A DNA stretch of 64,000 nucleotides from JBDTDV01 sp039922875 (GTDB lineage: Bacteria; Actinomycetota; Actinomycetes; Actinomycetales; Microbacteriaceae): NCBI GenBank assembly GCA_039922875.1, contig JBDTDV010000008.1, forward strand, positions 1 to 64,000. Direction: 5' to 3'. The notes under the pieces were generated by a model, which was not told the origin of the DNA, ran no database searches, and was given only the letters and a program-made list of their open reading frames with translations. Below, piece after piece: positions 41,947-49,532 of the stretch. Each line of letters opens with the position of its first letter. Position 1 is the stretch's first letter. A program made the position numbers and the translations under genes.

Positions 41947-43407
41947 TCAGTCTTTCTCAGCCACAACCTTTTCCGCTTGCTGCAGAACGCCGCGAAGGCT
42001 TTCGAAGTAGCCTGCGACCGCGTCGCGCTCAATCCTAATCTGTGACATCCGCTCTTCCGCGTCAGCCACGAGCACCCGCATGCGTTCTTCCGCTCCACCG
42101 ACGATCGAGCGGGCCCGTTCCTCGGCGTTGCCAAGAATCAGGTCGGCGTTCTCCTGGGCCTTCTGTCTGGCGTCCTTGACCTCGGCTTTGACGTCTACCT
42201 CGACGCTGTCAGCCTCCTGACGCTTCTCGTTGGTGCGCCGGATCGCCTCGGCAAGCTGCCGATTGGCGTCGTCGAGGTATTTCTGAGTCTGCGCAACCGC
42301 GTCCTGGTGGCGGGCGAGGTGATCCTTTTCTGCTTCGTCCCGACGCGCCTTCAACGCGACCTCGAGGTCGATTCTGGCTTGTTCGCTCTCATGGGCAGTT
42401 CGTTCTGCAGCGTCGATGGTTTCTTTGCGCACCGCCTGTAGCTCCTGCTCCAGGTCGAGCCGTGCCTGCTCCGCCTCGTGCGCGAAATCCGCCCGGCCCA
42501 CCGCGATCTCATCCGCTAGGTCAGCGCGAGACTGATCGATTTCCCGCGTCAGGTTAGCCCTGGCCTGCTCCGTTTCGTTGGCTAGGTCGATTCTGGCCTG
42601 TTCCGTGTCGGCGGCCAGATCGATTCGCGCTTGCTCAGATTCCTTGGCCAACTCCTGCCGGGTGCGTTGCGCCTCCTGGGCCACGGTGGTGCGCTGCTGC
42701 AATACCTCACGGGCCACTTCGGCGCGGGTCTGCTCAATCTCACGGCTCAGTCCGGCCGCGACCTCTCGGGCGGTTTCAGCTTCGCGCAACGCAACCGCTC
42801 TGAATTCGACCGCCTCCCGCTCGGTCTCGGCACGCAGTGCCGCCGCCTCTCTCTTAGCGGTGGCACGGGTTTCTGCTGCCTCGGTGGCGACGGCGCCACG
42901 GATTGCGGCCGCCTCGCGGCTGGCTTCCTCCGCTTGCGCATCCCGGTACGCGTTGGCTTTCGCGGTGATCTCGTTGGCCTCGATCGTGGCGTCTTCCAAT
43001 ATCACCGCAGCGCGTTCGCGTGCGTCAGCCAAGACGCGCTCGGCATGCTCGGCCGCGTCACGTCTGACCCGGTCCATTTCGCTGGCTACTGTGGCACGCA
43101 ACTTCTCGGCGTCGATATCGGCCTGAGCAATGAGCCGGGTGGACTGTTCCTCCGCTACGCGAAGAGTGTTCTCCAATTTGGTACCAAGCCCCGAGTAGGT
43201 CGGGCTGCCGACCTCTTCGATCTCGGCGGTCAGCTCATTGACGCGGGCGTTCAGCCGCTTGATCTCCTTGCCGGCGTTGGCACTTGTCGTGTTTGCCTTG
43301 ATCAACTCCCGGCGCAGGTCCTGGATTGCCTTGTCGACCTCGTCCTTGTCATAGCCCCGGAAAACCTGGGTGAAATCTGCTTCGTCCGTAGACACGTTTT
43401 CTCTCAT
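41947..43407 (-). CDS. DivIVA/Scy-like coiled-coil protein with hendecad repeats
   Basis: 486 residues, almost all helix. The N-terminal 40 residues (DFTQVFRGYDKDEVDKAI) are DivIVA-like. A central block of ten perfectly phased 11-residue repeats, each ending in Arg (for example IDLAADTEQAR, IDLANETEQAR), occupies residues 218-327; three looser 11-mers precede it. A C-terminal AEERARS/AEERMRV block repeats with the same period. Hendecads make right-handed coils, as in the Streptomyces polarity protein Scy. A cytoskeletal or polar scaffold role is inferred. Alternative starts are GTG 43452 and GTG 43395, the latter with AGAGAGAA upstream. Confidence 0.82.
   Translation of the reverse strand: MRENVSTDEADFTQVFRGYDKDEVDKAIQDLRRELIKANTTSANAGKEIKRLNARVNELTAEIEEVGSPTYSGLGTKLENTLRVAEEQSTRLIAQADIDAEKLRATVASEMDRVRRDAAEHAERVLADARERAAVILEDATIEANEITAKANAYRDAQAEEASREAAAIRGAVATEAAETRATAKREAAALRAETEREAVEFRAVALREAETAREVAAGLSREIEQTRAEVAREVLQQRTTVAQEAQRTRQELAKESEQARIDLAADTEQARIDLANETEQARANLTREIDQSRADLADEIAVGRADFAHEAEQARLDLEQELQAVRKETIDAAERTAHESEQARIDLEVALKARRDEAEKDHLARHQDAVAQTQKYLDDANRQLAEAIRRTNEKRQEADSVEVDVKAEVKDARQKAQENADLILGNAEERARSIVGGAEERMRVLVADAEERMSQIRIERDAVAGYFESLRGVLQQAEKVVAEKD
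42427..42756 (-). repeat. Ten 33-bp units encoding hendecads
   Basis: Ten consecutive 33-bp units encode 11-residue repeats, all ending with an Arg codon. The best conserved neighbours encode QELAKESEQAR, IDLAADTEQAR and IDLANETEQAR. The array grew by in-frame tandem duplication. Confidence 0.9.
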
Positions 43408-43560
43408 TCTGACAGTGGGGTTAGCCACTCCGAGTGTACCCGCGAGCCGCACCAGGAGGGCCGTTGGCGGCCCGGTACAGCCGTGTAGTTCCTGGGAAAG
43501 CGGTTAGGCCGTGTCCAGCCCGTTCGGCTATCGTAGATTGTCTTTGGCCGAGAGGAATTT

Positions 43561-45447
43561 GTGCGCTTTATTTTCGCGATCGTGGCGTTTGTGATTGCCG
43601 CCGCCCTGACTGGTGCTGGCATTGCGCAGCGCACCGTTTGGGCACCACCCGACCACATCACTGCGCAGACGAAAATTGCTGGCGGAGCACCCTTCACCGT
43701 GATCAGTGGCAGTGTGCTCAACGCGCACCCTAACCAGCAGACGCTTATGGTGTCCGGCTCTGACAAGGCATTCGTCGCCTACGGACGTACCGCCGACGTG
43801 CTCGGCTGGTTGGGCGATGAGGAATACGCGAAGGTCTCCTACTCGGCCAAGACCGGAAAATTGAGCAGTGAGGTGACCCACACCCCGGCCGAGGACCAGC
43901 GGCCCCAACCTGACGCTACGCCGGCGCCTGACGCTGCGTCGGCGCCTGACGCTGCGTCGGCGCCCGCAGCGACGGCGGCTCCGGCCCCCGGGGAGACGCA
44001 GGCGCAGACGGCGCCTGGACCAAACCCGGCCGGATCCGACCTGTGGTTGCAGCAATTCACCGGTGACGACGCGCATCTCACCCGGATGAATGTGCCAGAC
44101 GGGATCAGCGTGATCATTGCGGATGACGGCACGAAGCCGGCGCCGGACCAGTTGCGGATCGTCTGGCCGCTGGAGACCGCGACGCCATGGGCCGGCCCGC
44201 TTCTGGCCGGCGGAGGGCTATTCCTGTTGATCGGCCTGATCCTCTTGGTGCTCGGCCTGCTCAACGTGCGCAGATCTCGGGGGCCACGGCGGTCCGGGCC
44301 GAAAACGCCCAAGTTGCCGCGGGCGCGACGCTTCAAGCCGAGCAGGCAGATCTCGACCGGGTCCTCAAGCCGGGGCCGGCGAGCCATCGGACGCTCTTTG
44401 GTGGCGGTTGTACCAACCGTCCTGGTCGCCACGCTCGCCCTCTCCGGCTGCTCGGCCGACTATTGGCCGAGTTTGAGCACGACCACCCCGACCAAAACGG
44501 CCACCCCGTTGGTCACCGAACTTCCCAAGCAGGGCAAGAAGGTCGAGCCGCCTGCCGTGACGGTGCCGCAACTCGAGCAGATCGTGACGCGGATCTCCGA
44601 CGTCGCAAAGCAAGCGGATGCCGCGTTGGACCCCACTGCCATCGCGACACGATTCGCCGGCCCCGCGCTGGAACTGCGCAAGGCCAACTATGCCATTCGT
44701 GCCACGAAAGCCGACCAGCCTGCGCCGCACGCGATCCCCGCCTCACCGCTGTCGGTGGTCCTGCCGCAGGCGACGTCGGACTGGCCCCGCTACGTGCAGA
44801 CCGTGATCCAGGACAAGACCGACGCGAAGGCCGCGCCGATTGTCCTCGTCCTAAAACAGAAGAGTCCGCGGGAGAACTATCTGGTGCACTATGCGATCAC
44901 CTTGGAGCCCAGTGCGAAGGTTCCTGATCTGGCGCCGGCGACTATCGGCACCGCCCTGGTCCCACCCGACTCGAAGCTATTGCTGCTGGCGCCGGAGCTG
45001 GTGCAACCGGCCTACGCTGATATCCTCGCCAACGGTGAAAAGAGCAAGTATTTCGACTTGTTCGAGGCGAAAGGCGACACATTGCGGTCCGTCGTCGGGC
45101 CGGAGTATCGTGCAACGAAGAAGGCTGGCCTGCCGGCAACAGCGTCGATCGAGTTCACTGACAGCGCCGGTAGCGGCGCACCGGTGGCCATGGCGACCAA
45201 CGACTCCGGCGCGATCGTCGCGGTCAGTCTCAATGAGACCGAGACGGTGAAACCTGTGGAAGCGGGCGCTACGGTGAGTCCGGAGGGAGCCGCACTCGCG
45301 CTGTCCGGAGTCGCGTCCAGTACCAAAGGAATTCAATCGGTCTACGGCCAACAGCTGCTCTTCTACGTTCCACCGGCCAACTCGAAGAACAAGATCCGGC
45401 TCCTTGGGTTCAGCGCCGGATTGATCGCATCCTCGGAGGTTCAATGA
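43561..45447 (+). CDS. Membrane protein fused to an internal lipoprotein-signal domain
   Basis: 628 residues. TM1 at 2-23 and TM2 at 212-235 flank an outside domain with an Ala/Pro/Asp linker (115-150). A strongly basic stretch (237-278) then leads to a hydrophobic segment (280-293) and LSGC at 294-297, which is a complete lipoprotein signal peptide in the middle of the protein. The remaining 330 residues are a beta-rich extracytoplasmic domain without known motifs. The GTG start follows GAGAGG; TAGATT at 43534-43539 may be the -10. It overlaps the next gene by 4 bases (ATGA). Function unknown. Confidence 0.75.
   Translation: MRFIFAIVAFVIAAALTGAGIAQRTVWAPPDHITAQTKIAGGAPFTVISGSVLNAHPNQQTLMVSGSDKAFVAYGRTADVLGWLGDEEYAKVSYSAKTGKLSSEVTHTPAEDQRPQPDATPAPDAASAPDAASAPAATAAPAPGETQAQTAPGPNPAGSDLWLQQFTGDDAHLTRMNVPDGISVIIADDGTKPAPDQLRIVWPLETATPWAGPLLAGGGLFLLIGLILLVLGLLNVRRSRGPRRSGPKTPKLPRARRFKPSRQISTGSSSRGRRAIGRSLVAVVPTVLVATLALSGCSADYWPSLSTTTPTKTATPLVTELPKQGKKVEPPAVTVPQLEQIVTRISDVAKQADAALDPTAIATRFAGPALELRKANYAIRATKADQPAPHAIPASPLSVVLPQATSDWPRYVQTVIQDKTDAKAAPIVLVLKQKSPRENYLVHYAITLEPSAKVPDLAPATIGTALVPPDSKLLLLAPELVQPAYADILANGEKSKYFDLFEAKGDTLRSVVGPEYRATKKAGLPATASIEFTDSAGSGAPVAMATNDSGAIVAVSLNETETVKPVEAGATVSPEGAALALSGVASSTKGIQSVYGQQLLFYVPPANSKNKIRLLGFSAGLIASSEVQ
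43906..43959 (+). repeat. Three 18-bp repeats in the 43561 gene linker
   Basis: One diverged and two identical 18-bp units (GCGCCTGACGCTGCGTCG) encode the PDAASA steps of the Ala/Pro/Asp-rich linker. The two identical copies suggest recent expansion. Confidence 0.9.
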
Positions 45448-46436
45448 GTAATCCACGCAATCCCGCACCCAGTGTGCCGGCCGCGAATCTGTATGGCGCC
45501 ATCGATCTCTCTCCGCTGGTGAACCGGCCCGCACCGGGCGCAGCGTCCGGGAGTACAGGCGCAGCTGGAGTTCCCACGTCGGGCACCGGAGTCGTCGAGC
45601 TGCCCGGCCTGGTGGCCGAGGGGACCGACGCGAACTTCAGCCAGTACCTAGAACTTTCCATGACCGTTGCGGTGATCGTCGATTTGTGGGCCGACTGGTC
45701 AGAGCCGAGCCAACAACTTTCACCGATCTTGAGTCGAGTCGTGTCGTCGTATCAGGGCCGTCTGGTACTGGTGACGGTGGAGGTCGAGGCCAATCCGCAG
45801 CTCGGCCAGGCGTTCCAGGCCCAGTCGATCCCCACCGTTGCCGCGGTGGTCGGTGGCCGCCCGGTGTCGCTTTTCAATGGTGCGCTCGCCGAGCAGCAAC
45901 TGCGCGAGGTGTTCGATCAGGTTCTGGCTCTGGCCGCACAGAACGGGGTGACCGGCACCGCGCGGGTGCCCGAGACCGGGCAGGATGATAGCGGCGCGGA
46001 TGCCACGCCGGTCGAGGAGCCGCTCCCACCGCACCATGCCGAAGCCTATGATGCGATCGAGCGAGGTGATTTCGATGCCGCCATCACGGAATACTCCGCG
46101 GCCATCGCGCAGAATCCCGGTGACAGGCTTGCAATAGCGGGCTTGGCTCAGGTTCAACTGCTCGCGCGACTGAACGGGAAGACCATGGAGGAGATCCGGT
46201 CCGCTGCTGCCGCGGCACCGAAGGATCTCGATGCTCAACTGGCCGTTGCCGATCTGGATCTTTCCGGGGGGCATGTGGAAGACGCTTTCGATCGGGTGCT
46301 GACTTTGTTCCCGGGCCTTGACCCGGAAGGAAAGAACGTGGTCCGAGCGCGTCTGCTTGACTACTTTGAAATCGTGGGGGTCGATGATCCACGAGTGACC
46401 AAGGGCAGAGCCAGGCTGACGACCCTGCTGTACTGA
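45444..46436 (+). CDS. Thioredoxin-fold/TPR protein (YbbN-like) without CxxC
   Basis: 330 residues. A disordered Ala/Pro/Gly N-terminus of about 55 residues precedes a thioredoxin fold with VAVIVDLWADWSEPSQQLSPIL, where Ser and Ser stand in place of the two redox cysteines. The cis-Pro is in SIPTVAAVVGG. TPR-like helices follow (AEAYDAIERGDFDAAITEYSAA). This matches the YbbN/CnoX co-chaperone family, which holds or transfers clients to GroEL or DnaK. It is coupled to the preceding membrane-lipoprotein gene by a 4-base overlap. Confidence 0.88.
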   Translation: MSNPRNPAPSVPAANLYGAIDLSPLVNRPAPGAASGSTGAAGVPTSGTGVVELPGLVAEGTDANFSQYLELSMTVAVIVDLWADWSEPSQQLSPILSRVVSSYQGRLVLVTVEVEANPQLGQAFQAQSIPTVAAVVGGRPVSLFNGALAEQQLREVFDQVLALAAQNGVTGTARVPETGQDDSGADATPVEEPLPPHHAEAYDAIERGDFDAAITEYSAAIAQNPGDRLAIAGLAQVQLLARLNGKTMEEIRSAAAAAPKDLDAQLAVADLDLSGGHVEDAFDRVLTLFPGLDPEGKNVVRARLLDYFEIVGVDDPRVTKGRARLTTLLY

Positions 46437-46512
46437 CCGGCTCTGCTGTACTGACTGGCTCTGCTGCACTGACCGGCCCTGCCGTACTGACCGGCTCTGC
46501 TGCACTGACGCA
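46423..46512 (+). repeat. Five 18-bp tandem repeats at the 3' end of the YbbN-like gene
   Basis: Five units of the form CTCTGCTGTACTGACCGG with 0-4 changes. The first unit contains the last codons and TGA stop of the YbbN-like gene, so the gene end has been copied downstream four times. The last unit ends 23 bases before the next start. Confidence 0.95.
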
Positions 46513-46535
46513 GTCTGATTCGATGAGAGGATGGC

Positions 46536-47321
46536 GTGGCACGTCTTCTGATCGTCGGCGGGACCGGCACGGCCGGCCGCAGTGTGGTGGCCGAGGCGGT
46601 GCGCCGCGGCCACGATGTCACCGTCGGCGCGCGGCGGGTGCCGGACGTTGCTCGCCGACTGCCCTCGGTGCGGTACCTCCCGCTGGACCTGGTCAGCGCG
46701 GCCGGGCTTCAAAACGCCACGGCCGGGATCAACTCGGTCATCGATACCACAAACGGGGTCAGTCGGGCGGGGCAGGCGGTACTGACGATCGGTACACGCA
46801 ACCTGCTGCATTCGGTCGCCATGTCGGGTGTGGAGCGTGCGGTCCTGCTCTCCATCGTCAACGTGGATAAGTCCAATTTCGGCTATTACCGAACCAAGGC
46901 AGCACAAGAGCGGATGTACCGCGAAAGCCCAGTCGAAACCCGCATCGTGCGGGCCACGCAATTCCACGATTTCGTCGACGCGATTTTCGGCGTCGCAGGG
47001 CTCGGGGTGATCCCGGCCTTCGCCAACACCGCATTCCAGCCGATCGACACCAGAGATCTCGCCGGCTTTCTGGTCGATGCGGCTGAGGGGACCGGGGTGC
47101 CGGTCAACGGATCAGCCGATTTCGGTGGGCCGGACGTGCGAACAATGCGCACCCTGGCCGGCGCCTGGAAAGCGGCATCGGGGTCCAGACGCCCGATCAT
47201 CACCATTCCGGTGCCCGGAGCCATCGGACGGTCGTGGCGGGCCGGGGAGAACCTCGTGCCGGACCGCGCGTTGGGCACCGTGACCTTCGACGCCTGGCTG
47301 GCAGACCGGTTACCGAGATAG
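46536..47321 (+). CDS. NmrA/SDR-like NAD(P)-binding protein
   Basis: 261 residues. An N-terminal Rossmann fold LLIVGGTGTAGRSVV with the GGxGxxG dinucleotide site, and an atypical-SDR layout in which YYRTK provides the Tyr-Lys pair. This resembles NmrA-like redox sensors or quinone/flavin reductases; substrate unknown. The start is GTG after GAGAGGATG. It is convergent with glgB, 9 bases away. Confidence 0.85.
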   Translation: MARLLIVGGTGTAGRSVVAEAVRRGHDVTVGARRVPDVARRLPSVRYLPLDLVSAAGLQNATAGINSVIDTTNGVSRAGQAVLTIGTRNLLHSVAMSGVERAVLLSIVNVDKSNFGYYRTKAAQERMYRESPVETRIVRATQFHDFVDAIFGVAGLGVIPAFANTAFQPIDTRDLAGFLVDAAEGTGVPVNGSADFGGPDVRTMRTLAGAWKAASGSRRPIITIPVPGAIGRSWRAGENLVPDRALGTVTFDAWLADRLPR

Positions 47322-47330
47322 CATCCTCGT

Positions 47331-49532
47331 CTAGGCGCGTAGCCGGAGCCAGAGCACGCCGAGCGGCGGCAGCGTCAGCGTCGCCTGGGCCGGTTTCCCG
47401 GCCCACGGTTCGGCTGAGGCGACCACGACGCCGAAATTGCCGACTCCGGAACCGCCGAATTCCGTGGCGTCCGTATTCAAAATCTCCTCCCATTGACCAG
47501 CGCTAGGCAAGCCGACCCGGTACGGCCCGACCGGAATACCGGAGAAGTTCACGAAGACCGCCACCGGTGCGCTGGCACCATCCCGGCGCACGAAGGACAC
47601 CACGCTGTGCGCCGCATCGCCGCCGTCGAGCCATTCGAACCCCTCCGGATCGTTGTCCTTGGCCCAAAGCACCGGGTTCTCTCGATAGGCGCGGTTCAAC
47701 TGACCCACCAACCGGAACAGCGCGGCATGGCTCGGCTGGTCGAGAATCCACCAGTCCAACCCGCGCTCTTCACTCCATTCCGAAGGCTGGCCGAATTCCT
47801 GCCCCATGAACAACAACTGCTTTCCCGGGTGCGCCCACATGAAACCCAGGAAGGCGCGCACATTCGCCAACTGCTGCCAGTGGTCGCCCGGCATTTTCGA
47901 CAGCAGCGAGCCTTTGCCATGCACCACTTCGTCATGGCTGATCGGCAGCAAAAAGTTCTCGCTGAATGCGTAGACGAACGAGAAGGTGATTTCGTTGTGA
48001 TGGTAAGAGCGGTAGATCGGGTCCTGCTGAATGTACTGCAGGGCATCGTGCATCCAGCCCATATTCCACTTGAGCCCGAAACCTAGCCCACCGGCCGAGG
48101 TCGCAGCCGTCACTCCCGGCCAACTGGTGGATTCCTCGGCGATCATCACCGTGCCCGGGTTGCGCTTATACGCCGTCGCGGTGGTCTCCTGCAGGAACGA
48201 GATCGCCTCCAAGTTCTCCCGGCCTCCATACTTGTTCGGCAGCCACTCGCCATCCTTCCGGGAATAGTCCAGGTACAGCATGGATGCCACCGCGTCCACC
48301 CGCAGTCCATCGACGTGGAACTCCTCGAGCCAGTACAGTGCGTTAGCGACCAGAAAATTGCGCACCTGGCTGTCACCGAAATTGAACACCAAGGTGCCCC
48401 AGTCCTTCTGTTCACCCAGCCGAGGATCCGGATGCTCGTAAAGCGCCTGACCGTCGAAGTTCGCCAGCGCCCACTCGTCTTTGGGAAAATGCCCCGGAAC
48501 CCAGTCCATCAGCACGCCGATCCCGGCCTGGTGCAGTCGATCGATCAGGTAGCGCAGGTCGTCTGGGTGGCCGAATCTGCTGGTCGGCGCGTAGTACCCG
48601 GTCACCTGGTAACCCCAGGAGCCCCCGAACGGATGCTCGGCCAGCGGCAGGAACTCGACGTGGGTGAAGTGCAGGTCGGCCAAATACTCGATCAGCTGGT
48701 CGGCTAGTTGCCGGTAGCCCAGGCCCTGCCGCCAGGACCCGACATGCAACTCGTACACGCTCATCGGTCCACTGTGCGGATCTCGGCTGGCACGATCGCG
48801 CATCCATGCCCCGTCGGCCCAGTCGTAGTCGCTGGTCACCACCACGGACGCCGACGCCGGCGCGACCTCTGCATACCGCGCCATCGGGTCGGCTTTGCTC
48901 ACCCAGTCGCCGGATGCGGCTTTGAGTTCGAACTTGTAAAGGCTGCCGGGTGCCAGTTCGGGGACGAACAATTCCCACACCCCGCTGCCGCCCATGCTGC
49001 GCATGGCGTGCAGGGTTCCGTCCCACCCGTTGAAGTCGCCGACGACCCGGACTGCGCGCGCGTGCGGCGCCCAAACTGTAAAAGCGGTGCCGCCGGTTGA
49101 CGGAAGGTAGTGCGCGCCGAGCGCGTCCCAGAGCCGCTCGTGGCGGCCCTCGCCGATCAGGTGCAGGTCGAGTTCGCCGATCGTCGGAGCGTAGCGGTAC
49201 GGATCGTCGGCGACCCAGGTTTCGCCGCCGGAATAGCGGGTCTGGATGGTGTAGTCCTGCGCACCGAGCAGGCTGACGCCCTGCCAGAGGCCATAGCCGA
49301 GGTGCGCCAGAGGCACGTGCGCCCCGGTGGGGAGCAGCACCGTGACCGCCTCGGCCAGCGGGCGAAGCGCTCTGATGACCATGACTTCGTCGGAGACTCC
49401 CCGAGTCGCAGCCGGATGCTGACCGAGGATGGCATGCGGGTCGTGGTAGCTGCCACTGGCCACTGCCGCGATGATATCTGGTGACAGTTCCGGCATTGAG
49501 ACCGGGGTGCGGATTGTACGCTCTGGCATCAC
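47331..49532 (-). CDS. glgB: 1,4-alpha-glucan branching enzyme
   Basis: 733 residues. An N-terminal extra beta domain and CBM48 (GTAFTVWAPHARAVRVVGDFNGWDG) precede a GH13_9 catalytic barrel with DWVPGHFPKD, GLRVDAVASMLYLDYSR (nucleophile Asp), AEESTSWPGVT (acid/base Glu) and PISHDEVVHGK. It makes alpha-1,6 branches in glycogen-like glucan. Its ATG overlaps the end of glgE by 4 bases, so the extension and branching enzymes are coupled. Confidence 0.97.
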   Translation of the reverse strand: MMPERTIRTPVSMPELSPDIIAAVASGSYHDPHAILGQHPAATRGVSDEVMVIRALRPLAEAVTVLLPTGAHVPLAHLGYGLWQGVSLLGAQDYTIQTRYSGGETWVADDPYRYAPTIGELDLHLIGEGRHERLWDALGAHYLPSTGGTAFTVWAPHARAVRVVGDFNGWDGTLHAMRSMGGSGVWELFVPELAPGSLYKFELKAASGDWVSKADPMARYAEVAPASASVVVTSDYDWADGAWMRDRASRDPHSGPMSVYELHVGSWRQGLGYRQLADQLIEYLADLHFTHVEFLPLAEHPFGGSWGYQVTGYYAPTSRFGHPDDLRYLIDRLHQAGIGVLMDWVPGHFPKDEWALANFDGQALYEHPDPRLGEQKDWGTLVFNFGDSQVRNFLVANALYWLEEFHVDGLRVDAVASMLYLDYSRKDGEWLPNKYGGRENLEAISFLQETTATAYKRNPGTVMIAEESTSWPGVTAATSAGGLGFGLKWNMGWMHDALQYIQQDPIYRSYHHNEITFSFVYAFSENFLLPISHDEVVHGKGSLLSKMPGDHWQQLANVRAFLGFMWAHPGKQLLFMGQEFGQPSEWSEERGLDWWILDQPSHAALFRLVGQLNRAYRENPVLWAKDNDPEGFEWLDGGDAAHSVVSFVRRDGASAPVAVFVNFSGIPVGPYRVGLPSAGQWEEILNTDATEFGGSGVGNFGVVVASAEPWAGKPAQATLTLPPLGVLWLRLRA

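Noticed and set aside
42578..43126. A plus-strand open frame of about 180 codons opposite the coiled-coil gene.
   Set aside because: It is the antisense shadow of a repetitive Ala/Glu/Arg-rich gene; its composition is Ser/Ala/Arg only and it has no start signal or known motif.
46423..46512. Possible CRISPR or integron repeat at the 18-bp array.
   Set aside because: Head-to-tail units without spacers, starting inside a coding sequence.
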